Below, in pieces: positions 1 through 8,199 of a stretch of DNA of 64,000 bases. This stretch comes from Pseudomonas aylmerensis (GTDB lineage Bacteria; Pseudomonadota; Gammaproteobacteria; Pseudomonadales; Pseudomonadaceae). Made by a program: the position numbers and the translations under genes. The notes beneath the pieces were generated by a model. It saw only the letters and a list, made by a program, of their open reading frames with translations, ran no database searches and had not been told where the DNA came from. Every line of letters begins with the position of its first letter. Position 1 is the stretch's first letter. The DNA lies in the NCBI RefSeq assembly GCF_001702265.1, contig NZ_MAUE01000012.1, forward strand, positions 380,172-444,171, in the 5' to 3' direction.

Positions 1-828
1 CAACGGTTGCGGCGGCCAGCGCAGCAGGTCGGCAATAAAGCTCTGCGCCATCAAGCGCGGTTCAAGGCGCGGTTGGCGCGGGCTGAACAGCGACAGCACG
101 GCCCGAAGCAGAAACTCCAGCGCCACCAGGGCGGGCAACAGGCCGATCAGTGTGGCGAGGCGCAGCGGCCAGACAGACGCTGCGCCAGCAAACAGCAGGC
201 AGATCGCGCTGACCACCAGGCACACAATCGCCACCCGGCTCAACTGTGCCAATTGCGCGGCTTCCGGCCATTGCGTGGCGGTTTCCTGAGCCAGGCGCCG
301 CTCGAACACCAGCAGGCCAAACGCCAGTGCCAAGCCGAGCGCGGCACCGACACTGGCCGACTGCCCCACCGCCGCTGCGGGCAGCGCCAGGTTCCAGAAC
401 TCGATAACACTCACCAGCGCCAGCAGCGCCCAACCGCACAACCACAACACCGGCGCACCGATTTGGGCCAGCAGGCCACTGCCCAGGCGGTTGGCCAGGC
501 TTCGATGCCAGGTGACGGGCTCATCGGGCTGTTCGGTCAACGCCGCCACCGGTTCTTCCAGCGCCTGGGCACGCCAATCGGCGACCCACCACGCCGACTG
601 CAACCCGGCCACCAATACCAGCAACGCCGAGGCACAGTTGATCAACACCACCGGCCAGATCGACAGCGGCGCAAACAGCGCGACAAACAGCGCCAGCACC
701 CAACCGGCAACGGCCAGGACCGTCAGGCTGATGCCGGCTTGGCGCAATCGACGGGCATGGAACAGCCCTTGCTGAAAACGCGGCAGGCCTTCCACCGAAG
801 CGCCGTCAGCCTCTAGATCCACTTGCAT
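1..828 (-). CDS. Membrane protein, N-terminal part, probably HflK-like (SPFH/band 7) (partial)
   Basis: The reading frame is open from an ATG at 828 to the window edge, so only the first 276 residues are visible. An in-frame TAG lies directly before the ATG, which fixes the start, although the ribosome binding site is weak. The visible part is very hydrophobic, with about six membrane segments. It has an Arg-rich stretch near residue 25 and ends in FIADLLRWPPQP. From memory, the long HflK-like proteins of Pseudomonas have such a multi-spanning N-terminal part before the SPFH domain, but that domain lies outside the window, so the name is a guess. A plus-strand frame over the same bases has arginine/glutamine-rich, gene-unlike composition. 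Confidence 0.55.
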   Translation of the reverse strand, partial: MQVDLEADGASVEGLPRFQQGLFHARRLRQAGISLTVLAVAGWVLALFVALFAPLSIWPVVLINCASALLVLVAGLQSAWWVADWRAQALEEPVAALTEQPDEPVTWHRSLANRLGSGLLAQIGAPVLWLCGWALLALVSVIEFWNLALPAAAVGQSASVGAALGLALAFGLLVFERRLAQETATQWPEAAQLAQLSRVAIVCLVVSAICLLFAGAASVWPLRLATLIGLLPALVALEFLLRAVLSLFSPRQPRLEPRLMAQSFIADLLRWPPQPL

Positions 829-1132
829 CTACTTAACGCCCAGTTGTACACAATTCGTTACGATATAACACGCAGCGTGAAATTTTTGTTCGAAACCCGC
901 GTAAAACCCCTGCGGGAGTGGGCTTGCCCACGATGGCGGTCTGTCATTTATCGCTGTTCACCCTTACCCACCGCATTCGTGGGGCGGCCCGCTCGCTGAT
1001 TTGTCCGGCGACGCCTCCGATAGCGTGACAAAACCCCCATAAACACGCGCCATCACTGGTGCAGGCCATGAATAATCGGCACACTCCAAACCAGTTTTTC
1101 GCGGGCTCACGGACAAGGAAGCGTCACTCCCC
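829..1132. other. Intergenic region between divergent genes, with one REP-like element
   Basis: These 304 bases separate the leftward membrane-protein gene from the rightward phospholipid cluster, so they should hold both promoters. A single REP-type element lies at 911-939. A short AT-rich tract at about 848-890 could hold the leftward promoter, but I see no convincing -35/-10 pair. No small gene is evident. Confidence 0.5.
911..939 (+). repeat. REP element (single)
   Basis: The core gggagtgggcttgcccacga is an imperfect inverted repeat (gtgggc / gcccac). It matches the REP family seen again at 21,270, 60,198 and 60,687 in this window. It lies between divergently transcribed genes. Confidence 0.7.
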
Positions 1133-1756
1133 ATGATTTCGATCTATCAGCTCAAGCCGCGTTTTCAAAACCTGCTGCGACCCCTCGTGCAGCGCCTCTA
1201 CGACAACGGCACCACCGCCAACCAGATCACCGTCCTGGCCGGCGTGGTTTCCCTGTTGGTCGGCCTGCTGATCGCCAGCTTCGCTCAACACCTGTGGCTG
1301 TTTGTGCTGATCCCGTTGTGGATGATCCTGCGCATGGCCCTCAACGCCATCGACGGCATGCTCGCGCGTGAATTTGGCCAGCAGTCGCGCCTGGGCGCCT
1401 ACCTCAATGAACTGTGCGACGTCATCGCCGACAGCGCGCTGATCCTGCCTTTCGCGCTGATCCCCGGCGTGAGCCTGGCGCCGGTGCTGCTGGTGGCGCT
1501 GCTGGCGGTATTCAGCGAATACGCCGGCGTGCTCGGGCCCATGGTCGGTGCGTCGCGCCGCTATGACGGGCCGATGGGCAAGAGTGACCGGGCCTTCGTC
1601 CTCGGCGTGCTGGCCACCGGTGTTGCACTGGGTTGGCTCGGCGCGGGCTGGGTCGACACCGTGATGTGGCTGGTCGCCGCCCTGCTCGCCTACACCCTGG
1701 TCAACCGGGTGCGCCAGGGCCTCAAGGAACACTCAGATACTCCACCGATTGCATAA
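1133..1756 (+). CDS. YnbA-like CDP-alcohol phosphotransferase family membrane protein
   Basis: The 207-residue protein has about six membrane segments and resembles E. coli YnbA. Family members swap an alcohol for CMP on a CDP-linked lipid. The family motif DG-x2-AR-x8-G-x3-D-x3-D is present at about residues 67-93. However, the aspartate three residues before DG is Asn (NAIDG), and the third motif aspartate is also Asn (GAYLNELCD). From memory E. coli YnbA carries the same Asn residues, so this is probably a feature of the subfamily. The gene opens a six-gene cluster with the ynbC-, ynbD- and ynbB-like genes. Its substrate is unknown. Confidence 0.85.
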   Translation: MISIYQLKPRFQNLLRPLVQRLYDNGTTANQITVLAGVVSLLVGLLIASFAQHLWLFVLIPLWMILRMALNAIDGMLAREFGQQSRLGAYLNELCDVIADSALILPFALIPGVSLAPVLLVALLAVFSEYAGVLGPMVGASRRYDGPMGKSDRAFVLGVLATGVALGWLGAGWVDTVMWLVAALLAYTLVNRVRQGLKEHSDTPPIA

Positions 1757-1767
1757 GGATTTTTGCG

Positions 1768-3489
1768 ATGCGCGAACAGCAAGAGCACACCTTCAGTACC
1801 CATGATGGCGTCGAGCTTTTCTATCGGCACTGGCCGGCTACTGCGCCTGCGGGCGATGAGCCGCGCAAGGCGATCCTGCTGTTCCATCGCGGTCATGAGC
1901 ATTCGGGGCGCATCGCGCACCTGGTGGATGAACTCGACCTGCCGCAATTCGACTTCTTCGCCTGGGACGCCCGCGGCCACGGCCAATCACCGGGCGCGCG
2001 CGGCGACAGCCCAAGCTTCGCCACCAGCGCCCGCGACGTGCAGACCTTCTGCGAGCATATCGGCGCGGCTTACAGCATCGAGGAAGAAAACTTCGCGGTG
2101 GTCGCGCAAAGCGTCGGCGCGGTGATCGCAGCCACTTGGGTGCATGACTACGCGCCGAAAATCCGCGCGTTGGTACTCGCCTCGCCGGCGTTCAAGGTCA
2201 AGCTGTACGTGCCGTTCGCACGGCCAGGGCTGGCGCTGATGCGCAAGTTTCGCGGCAACTTTTTCGTCAACAGTTACGTCAAGGCCAAGTTCCTCAGCCA
2301 TGCCCCTGAGCGCGTGGCTTCCTACGACAGCGACCCGCTGATCACCAAGGCCATCTCGGTCAATGTGCTGCTTGGCCTGTACGAAGCGGCCGACCGCGTC
2401 GTGGCCGATGCCCAGGCGATCCAGGTGCCGACCCAACTGCTGATCTCCGGCTCCGACTTTGTGGTGCACCGCAAACCCCAGCAGCAGTTCTTCGACCGCC
2501 TTGGCAGCCTGAAAAAAGAGCTGCATATCCTCCCCGGTTTCTTCCACGACACCCTTGGCGAACGCGACCGCGCGGTGGCCGTGAGCAGTGCGCTGGACCG
2601 CGCTTGCCTGCTGGACGCCGACAAGCTGGGTGCCACCTGCGCCGAGTCCGAAGCCCTCGCCGCGCCGCTGCCGCGCAATTCCCTGCGCGACCTGTACTGG
2701 CGCCTGACCCGCGCCAGCATGGGCCTGGGCAAGAACCTGTCAGACGGGGTGAAACTCGGTTTCGACACCGGCTTCGACTCCGGCAGTACCCTGGATTACG
2801 TGTACCGCAACAAGCCCACCGGCAAGGGCGGGCTGGGGCGGATGATCGACACCAATTACCTCAACTCCATCGGCTGGCGTGGCATTCGCCAGCGCAAGTT
2901 GAATGTCGAAGAACTGCTGCGCCTGGCCATGACCCGGCTGCGCGATCAGCAGCGTGAAGTGCGCATCGTCGACATCGCCGCCGGCCACGGCCGCTACATC
3001 CTGGAAGCCTTGCAGGGTGTGTCGCCGCTGCCGGAGTCGATCCTGCTGCGCGACTACAGCGACATCAACGTGCGCGACGGTGGCGCCCTGATCCGCGAGA
3101 AGGGCCTGGGAGATATCGCGCAGTTCGTCAAAGGCGATGCATTCGACCGACTGGACCTGGCCGCACTGGACCCCAAGCCGACGCTGGCGGTGGTGTCCGG
3201 GCTGTATGAATTGTTTGCCGACAACGGCATGGTCGGCGGCTCACTGGCGGGTCTCGCCGAGGCCGTGGAGCCTGGCGGTTATCTGGTCTACACCGGCCAG
3301 CCGTGGCACCCGCAGCTGGAACTGATCGCCCGTGCGCTGACCAGCCATCGCCAGGGCCAGGCCTGGGTGATGCGCCGCCGCAGCCAGGCGGAAATGGACC
3401 AATTGGTGGAAGCCGCCGGTTTCCGCAAGATCACCCAGCGTGTGGACGAGTGGGGCATCTTTACCGTGTCCCTGGCACAGAAGATCTGA
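1768..3489 (+). CDS. YnbC-like fusion: alpha/beta hydrolase plus class I SAM methyltransferase
   Basis: The start is the ATG at 1768, behind ATAAGGAT. The frame stays open further upstream, but only as a shadow of the preceding gene. The protein is 573 residues. Residues 1 to about 300 form a lysophospholipase/monoacylglycerol-lipase type hydrolase (Hydrolase_4) with a WDARGHGQSPG turn and a nucleophile elbow AQSVGA, so the first Gly of GxSxG is replaced by Ala. Residues of about 390-573 form a SAM-dependent methyltransferase with motif I DIAAGHGRY near residue 401. The same fusion is found in E. coli YnbC. It follows the ynbA-like gene after 11 bases and probably acts on a lipid made or broken down by the cluster. 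The substrate is unknown. Confidence 0.82.
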   Translation: MREQQEHTFSTHDGVELFYRHWPATAPAGDEPRKAILLFHRGHEHSGRIAHLVDELDLPQFDFFAWDARGHGQSPGARGDSPSFATSARDVQTFCEHIGAAYSIEEENFAVVAQSVGAVIAATWVHDYAPKIRALVLASPAFKVKLYVPFARPGLALMRKFRGNFFVNSYVKAKFLSHAPERVASYDSDPLITKAISVNVLLGLYEAADRVVADAQAIQVPTQLLISGSDFVVHRKPQQQFFDRLGSLKKELHILPGFFHDTLGERDRAVAVSSALDRACLLDADKLGATCAESEALAAPLPRNSLRDLYWRLTRASMGLGKNLSDGVKLGFDTGFDSGSTLDYVYRNKPTGKGGLGRMIDTNYLNSIGWRGIRQRKLNVEELLRLAMTRLRDQQREVRIVDIAAGHGRYILEALQGVSPLPESILLRDYSDINVRDGGALIREKGLGDIAQFVKGDAFDRLDLAALDPKPTLAVVSGLYELFADNGMVGGSLAGLAEAVEPGGYLVYTGQPWHPQLELIARALTSHRQGQAWVMRRRSQAEMDQLVEAAGFRKITQRVDEWGIFTVSLAQKI

Positions 3490-3491
3490 AC

Positions 3492-4790
3492 ATGCGCGAA
3501 CCCGGCCTGTTAAAGCCAGCGGTGCTGTGGCTGCTGCTGTTGGCGCCGCTGTTTTTCAGTACCTATGGCTTCGCCACCTGGGTCACCAGCCAGCGCAGCG
3601 ACGTCGGCACGCTGGTGTTCGACTGGGAAACCCATATGCCCTTCTGGGCCTGGACCATCGTGCCCTACTGGTCCATCGACCTGCTCTACGGTTTCTCGCT
3701 GTTGCTGCCCAACAGCCGTCACGAGCTCAAGCAACATGCCCTGCGCCTGTTGACGGCGCAGGTCATCGCGGTCAGTTGCTTCCTGATCTGGCCGCTGCGC
3801 TTCACCTTCGAACGCCCGGAACTGGACGGCGTATTTGGCTGGCTGTTCGCCGTGCTGGCGGGGTTCGACAAGCCGTTCAACCAGGCACCCTCGCTGCACA
3901 TCGCGCTGCTCGTGATCCTGTGGGTCATGTACCAACGCCATACGCAGGGATTCTGGCGTTGGGTGGTGCATGGCTGGTTCGCGTTGATCGGGATTTCAGT
4001 GCTGACCACTTATCAACACCACTTTATCGACTTACCCACAGGCGCCCTCGCCGGCTGGCTGTGCGTGTGGTTGTGGCCGCTGGAGCCCCCCAGCCCGCTA
4101 TTGAATGCGCGGCTGACGCGAGACCCGAAGCGCTGGCGGTTGGGCGCGCGCTACGGCCTCGGCGCCCTGGTGTTGGTCATCCTGGCCTTTGGGCTGGGCG
4201 GTGGGTGGTTGTGGCTGCTGTGGCCAGCAGTTTCATTGGGTCTGATCAAGGCCAATTACTTCGTGCTCGGTGCTGCAGGCTTCCAGAAACGCGCCGATGG
4301 CCGGCTCACACCCGCCGCCCGCTGGCTGTACGCGCGTTACCTCGCGGGCGCGTGGGTCAATTCACGGCTGTGGACACGCAAACATCCACAGCCGGATCTG
4401 ATTGTGGATAACGTCTGGCTCGGCAGGATTCCCAGCGCCCGCGAGCAGGAGCCGTTCAAGGCCATCGTCGACCTGTGCGCCGAATTGCCGATTAATCCAC
4501 AGGGCCGCGCTTATCAGAACGTACCCGTGCTGGACCTGATCGCACCGACACCCGAACAATGCCTGCAAGCCGCACACGCCATCGAGCGTCTGCGCCAGAG
4601 CGGGCCGCTGCTGGTGTGCTGCGCCCTCGGCTACTCACGCAGTGCCACCGCCGTCGCTGCCTGGCTGCTGCACAGCGGCCGCGCTGCCACGGTGGATGAC
4701 GCGCTGGCTATTATTCGTGCAGCGCGTACCCGTGTAGTCCTGCACCCCGCTCACCGTAAAGCTCTGGAGGGTTTGCCCCATGCCCGCTGA
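3492..4790 (+). CDS. YnbD-like fusion: PAP2 membrane phosphatase plus dual-specificity phosphatase
   Basis: The ATG at 3492 lies two bases after the ynbC-like stop; a longer open frame upstream is a shadow. The 432-residue protein has an N-terminal membrane domain with PAP2-type motifs (APSLHIAL near residue 134 and HHFIDLPTG near residue 176), which would remove phosphate from a lipid phosphate. More membrane helices follow. The C-terminal 120 residues form a cysteine phosphatase domain with the P-loop CALGYSR (C-x5-R). E. coli YnbD has the same design. The domain could dephosphorylate phosphatidylglycerophosphate-like lipids, as PTPMT1-type enzymes do; this is inference. The end overlaps the next gene by 11 bases. 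Confidence 0.82.
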   Translation: MREPGLLKPAVLWLLLLAPLFFSTYGFATWVTSQRSDVGTLVFDWETHMPFWAWTIVPYWSIDLLYGFSLLLPNSRHELKQHALRLLTAQVIAVSCFLIWPLRFTFERPELDGVFGWLFAVLAGFDKPFNQAPSLHIALLVILWVMYQRHTQGFWRWVVHGWFALIGISVLTTYQHHFIDLPTGALAGWLCVWLWPLEPPSPLLNARLTRDPKRWRLGARYGLGALVLVILAFGLGGGWLWLLWPAVSLGLIKANYFVLGAAGFQKRADGRLTPAARWLYARYLAGAWVNSRLWTRKHPQPDLIVDNVWLGRIPSAREQEPFKAIVDLCAELPINPQGRAYQNVPVLDLIAPTPEQCLQAAHAIERLRQSGPLLVCCALGYSRSATAVAAWLLHSGRAATVDDALAIIRAARTRVVLHPAHRKALEGLPHAR

Positions 4791-5223
4791 TATGGAACTG
4801 CAGGTCGTCGCCAGCCTGCTACGCCGTGGTCGTTCACTGGATCAGTTATCCACAGGCCTGACCGTGGTCGGTGTGTTATTCGGCTTGGCCCAGTTGCTGA
4901 TGGCGAGTATTTCGACCATCTGCCTGCTGCTCAGCCTGTGGATGATTATCCTCGGGCTGCTGCAAAAGTACTGGGCACTGCGCGTGGCCTTTGATGCCGA
5001 CCTCTTCGCGCTGCTCGCCCGCGACACCGATCGTACCGCAGACCTCGACCAGGCCCTGCAAACCCTTGGCCTGCAATCGGCCAAGCGCGCGGGCCGCCCC
5101 TGGACCGAGCGCCGTCGCGGCGCCCTCAAACTGCTGCGCAAACAAGCCTGGCTGCTGGGCGCGCAAGCGTTGCTGACCCTCGCCGTGATCCTCGCCAGCC
5201 CCTGGCTGCCCTTCGCCGGATAA
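4780..5223 (+). CDS. Small membrane protein of unknown function in the ynb-like cluster
   Basis: This 147-residue protein is translationally coupled to the ynbD-like gene: its ATG precedes the upstream stop and has a good GGAGG at 4766-4770. Two hydrophobic segments lie at about residues 24-60 and one near the C-terminus (about 123-142). The loop between them is charged and contains RRRGALKLLRKQAW. I recognise no family. Its position between the phosphatase and acyltransferase genes suggests a role in the same lipid pathway. A perfect DnaA box (4846-4854) lies inside the coding sequence. Confidence 0.75.
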   Translation: MPADMELQVVASLLRRGRSLDQLSTGLTVVGVLFGLAQLLMASISTICLLLSLWMIILGLLQKYWALRVAFDADLFALLARDTDRTADLDQALQTLGLQSAKRAGRPWTERRRGALKLLRKQAWLLGAQALLTLAVILASPWLPFAG

Positions 5224-5232
5224 GGAATCCCC

Positions 5233-5853
5233 ATGTTCGAACCCGTGGTCGCCACGCTGATTACCTCCATGGCCCGCACCGTCACCGGCGCCCGCAGCCT
5301 GTGGCTGGGCTGCGCGCCGGTGCCGGTGCAGCGCATCTACTTCGCCAACCACAGCAGCCACGGCGATTTCGTGCTGTTGTGGGCGTCGTTGCCGCAAAAC
5401 CTGCGCAAATTCACGCGCCCGGTAGCCGGCAGCGATTACTGGAACAAAAGCGCAGTGCGCCGCTACATCATCAACCGCGTGTTCAATGGCGTGCTGATCG
5501 ATCGTGAGCGCAAGGACCCTGTGGATAACCCCTTGCAGCCCATGCTCGATGCGCTGGAGGGTGGAGACTCGCTGATCATCTTCCCCGAAGGCACACGCAA
5601 TCTGGAAGACGGCCTGTTGCCGTTCAAAAGCGGCCTGTATCACCTGGCGAAAAGTTACCCACAGGCCGAGTTGATCCCGGTGTGGATCGCCAACCTCAAC
5701 CGCGTCATGCCCAAGGGCCGCGTGCTGCCGCTGCCTCTGCTGTGCACCACCAGCTTCGGCGCCCCGCTGCAATTGGCCGAAGGCGAAGACAAAGCCGCGT
5801 TCCTCGCCCGTACCCGCGATGCTCTGCTCGCCCTTGCCCCGGAGCATTCCTGA
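5233..5853 (+). CDS. PlsC-like 1-acylglycerol-3-phosphate acyltransferase family protein
   Basis: The 206-residue protein has the two hallmark acyltransferase motifs: NHSSHGD (H-x4-D) near residue 38 and FPEGTR near residue 117. Family members move a fatty acyl chain from acyl-ACP or acyl-CoA onto a lysophospholipid. It starts at ATG 5233 behind TAAGGAAT, nine bases after the previous gene. It gives the cluster its own route to phosphatidic acid ahead of the CDP-diglyceride synthase. A second PlsC-like gene lies at 54,201-54,971. The exact acceptor is unknown. Confidence 0.85.
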   Translation: MFEPVVATLITSMARTVTGARSLWLGCAPVPVQRIYFANHSSHGDFVLLWASLPQNLRKFTRPVAGSDYWNKSAVRRYIINRVFNGVLIDRERKDPVDNPLQPMLDALEGGDSLIIFPEGTRNLEDGLLPFKSGLYHLAKSYPQAELIPVWIANLNRVMPKGRVLPLPLLCTTSFGAPLQLAEGEDKAAFLARTRDALLALAPEHS

Positions 5854-5854
5854 G

Positions 5855-6787
5855 ATGGATAGCCAAACCCTGATGTTGTTCGGCGGGATCGGCGCGATCC
5901 TGGTACTCGCCTCGCTGATCGGCCTGGTCCTCAAACTGCGCACGCGTGGCACGCCGAATGCGGTGATCGAGAACCTCAACGCGCGCATCAACGCCTGGTG
6001 GGTGATGGTGGTCGTGATCGGCATCGCCTTCTGGCTCGGTACCGGCGCGGTGATCCTGCTGTTCTACGCGGTCTCGTTCTACGCCCTGCGCGAATTCCTC
6101 ACCCTCACGCCTACCCGCCGCAGCGACTACCCGGCCCTGGTGGCCGCGTTCTACCTGGCCCTGCCGCTGCAATACCTGCTGATCTACTCGGACTGGTACG
6201 GGCTGTTCTCGATCTTCATCCCGGTGTACGTGTTCCTGCTGCTGCCGATCCTCGCCTCCCTTGGCGGCGACACCACGCACTTCCTGGAACGTGCCTCGAA
6301 GGTGCAGTGGGGCCTGATGATCGCGGTGTTCTGCGTGTCGTTCGTCCCGGCCCTGCTGACCCTCGACATCCCTGGCTATGAGGGCCGCAACCTCTTGCTG
6401 ATCGCCTACCTGGTGATCGTGGTGCAACTCTCGGACGTGCTGCAGTACGTGTGCGGCAAGCTGTTCGGCAAGCACAAGATCGCGCCCAACCTGTCGCCGT
6501 CCAAGACCGTTGAAGGGTTTATCGGCGGGGTTTTGCTCTCCTCGCTGATCGGCGCCGCGCTGTGGTGGACCACGCCGTTCAACCCATGGCAGTCGTTTTT
6601 GATCGCATTGCTGATCAACCTGCTGGGCTTTGCCGGCGGCATCGTGATGTCGGCGATCAAGCGCGATCGCGGCGTGAAAGACTGGGGGCACATGATCGAA
6701 GGGCACGGCGGCATGCTGGATCGACTGGATTCGGTATGTTTTGCCGCGCCGATCTTCTTCCACCTCGTGCGCTACTGGTGGACCTGA
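5855..6787 (+). CDS. YnbB-like phosphatidate cytidylyltransferase (CDP-diglyceride synthase)
   Basis: The 310-residue protein has about eight membrane segments. It carries the full C-terminal signature of CTP:phosphatidate cytidylyltransferases, S-x-I-K-R-x4-K-D-x8-HGG-x-L-D-R-x-D, at about residues 267-293. It would convert phosphatidate and CTP to CDP-diacylglycerol, the substrate of the YnbA-like enzyme. The ATG at 5855 overlaps nothing and follows the acyltransferase stop by one base. The essential CdsA is normally encoded near dxr, bamA and lpx genes, so this is probably a second, specialised enzyme. It is the last gene of the cluster. Confidence 0.88.
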   Translation: MDSQTLMLFGGIGAILVLASLIGLVLKLRTRGTPNAVIENLNARINAWWVMVVVIGIAFWLGTGAVILLFYAVSFYALREFLTLTPTRRSDYPALVAAFYLALPLQYLLIYSDWYGLFSIFIPVYVFLLLPILASLGGDTTHFLERASKVQWGLMIAVFCVSFVPALLTLDIPGYEGRNLLLIAYLVIVVQLSDVLQYVCGKLFGKHKIAPNLSPSKTVEGFIGGVLLSSLIGAALWWTTPFNPWQSFLIALLINLLGFAGGIVMSAIKRDRGVKDWGHMIEGHGGMLDRLDSVCFAAPIFFHLVRYWWT

Positions 6788-6797
6788 AAAATCCTAA

Positions 6798-6819
6798 GGA
6801 GCCGGCTTGCCGGCGATGA
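6798..6819. repeat. REP-like inverted repeat downstream of the ynb-like cluster
   Basis: The sequence ggagccggcttgccggcgatga contains gccggc-tt-gccggc and resembles the REP core of this window. It lies between the ends of two convergent genes and could help terminate transcription, although no T-run follows. Confidence 0.5.
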
Positions 6820-6882
6820 CGGTCTTGAACACTGCATGAAATTCGCAGGCCTCATCGCTGGCACCCCGACGCCTACGGATCA

Positions 6883-7365
6883 TTAGCCTGGCAAATGCCC
6901 GAGCGGCAACGCCCCCGGGGTTTTCACGGTCTGGATCGCGAAGTTGCTGCGGATATCCCTCACGCCCGGCAGCTTCAGCAGGCTGCCAGTGACGAACCGC
7001 TCATAGCCACGCAAGTCCGGCACCACCACCTGCAGCAGAAAGTCCGACTCGCCCGAGACCAGGAATGCCGAGATCACCTCGGGTAGCGCAGTGACCGCTT
7101 CGCGAAAGGCGTTGGCCTCGGTGTCGTTATGCCGCTCCACTTTCACCCCGACAAATACCATCATGCCCAGCCCCACTTCATCGCGGTCGAGCGTGGCCTG
7201 GTAGCCGCGAATCACGCCGGCCTCTTCCAGCAGGCGCACACGCCGCAGACACGGTGAGGCAGACAGGCCGATTTCGTCGGCCAGTTGCACGTTGCTCAGG
7301 CGGCCGTCGCGTTGCAGGGCCTCGAGAATCTTGCGATCAAACGTATCGAGTTTGAGAGTTGGCAT
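6883..7365 (-). CDS. Lrp/AsnC family transcriptional regulator
   Basis: The 160-residue protein has an N-terminal winged helix-turn-helix (about residues 5-60, LDTFDRKILEALQRDGRLSN then LADEIGLSASPCLRRVRLLE). A RAM/AsnC ligand-binding domain follows (about 70-150), with the typical VSGESDFLLQVVVPDL. Such proteins sense amino acids. It is transcribed divergently from the LysE-type exporter (7,493), a common arrangement in which the Lrp protein controls export of the amino acid it senses. That control is inferred. Confidence 0.9.
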   Translation of the reverse strand: MPTLKLDTFDRKILEALQRDGRLSNVQLADEIGLSASPCLRRVRLLEEAGVIRGYQATLDRDEVGLGMMVFVGVKVERHNDTEANAFREAVTALPEVISAFLVSGESDFLLQVVVPDLRGYERFVTGSLLKLPGVRDIRSNFAIQTVKTPGALPLGHLPG

Positions 7366-7492
7366 AAGTGAATGGCCGGTAGCTTATTCAGTGGCAGAGA
7401 ATGCCAAGACTAGACGCTTTTCTGGCTTATTACGCAAGCACCTGCCCCGCCCTCGCGCCCTAGAATCAGTCGACCAAATACGGGGGTGGAAC

Positions 7493-8122
7493 ATGGCGGA
7501 ACTCTGGTTGTTTTTGATGGCCCTGTCGGTGGCGTATCTGTTGCCGGGGCCGGACATGATCCTGTTGCTGCAGACCGGCGCACGCCAGGGCAAGGCCCTC
7601 GCGCTGACCACGGCGATCGGGCTGGGGATTGCCCGGGCGTGCCATGTGGCGCTGGCAGGCATGGGCCTGGCGACCTTGTTCAAAGTGGCGCCGTGGACAT
7701 TCGATGTGGTGCGCCTGGGCGGCGCGGCCTATCTGCTATGGCTGGGGGTTCAATGCTTGCGCGCGAATATGCTGCCGTCCCTCGCCAACGCGAACACGCC
7801 GCCAACGCTGCATGCCTGGCGCACGGCGTTTCAACGCGGCCTGCTCACCAACCTGCTCAACCCCAAGGCACTGTTGTTCTGCTCGGTATTGCTGCCGCAA
7901 TTCATCAACCCGCAGGCTGGGCCGGTGGCAATGCAGTTTGCGTGGTTGGGGGTGATGCTGGTGAGCGTCGGTTTCGCCTTCGACTGTTGTTATGCCCTGA
8001 CGGGTGCGCGCATCGGCCATTGGCTGGCGCGTAATCGCTCGGCGCAGCGTATGCAGCAGTGGTTGTTCGGCAGTCTTCTGATCGGTTTTGCGGTGCGCCT
8101 CACTTTTGTGCAACACGCCTAG
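7493..8122 (+). CDS. LysE/RhtB family amino-acid exporter
   Basis: The 209-residue inner-membrane protein has about six helices and the LysE/RhtB family signature near the N-terminus (YLLPGPDMILLLQTGARQG). It starts at ATG 7493 with a GGGGGTGG ribosome binding site; the frame stays open upstream without a better start. It probably exports an amino acid or homoserine-lactone-like molecule under control of the divergent Lrp-type gene. The substrate cannot be read from the sequence. Confidence 0.88.
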   Translation: MAELWLFLMALSVAYLLPGPDMILLLQTGARQGKALALTTAIGLGIARACHVALAGMGLATLFKVAPWTFDVVRLGGAAYLLWLGVQCLRANMLPSLANANTPPTLHAWRTAFQRGLLTNLLNPKALLFCSVLLPQFINPQAGPVAMQFAWLGVMLVSVGFAFDCCYALTGARIGHWLARNRSAQRMQQWLFGSLLIGFAVRLTFVQHA

Positions 8123-8199
8123 CGGTACGGCGTATCGGCGTCATCTTTTGTATCAAAGACGCGTGTAAGATACGCCGCACTTAGCCAGGGATGCTCACC

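Noticed and set aside
7..816. Plus-strand frame of 269 codons at the left edge
   Set aside because: Composition is dominated by Arg, Gln and His with no recognisable pattern. The minus strand over the same bases encodes a coherent hydrophobic protein open to the edge.
1633..1767. Longer N-terminus for the hydrolase-methyltransferase protein
   Set aside because: The extra 45 residues are a frame-shifted copy of the end of the preceding gene. ATG 1768 has a good ribosome binding site.
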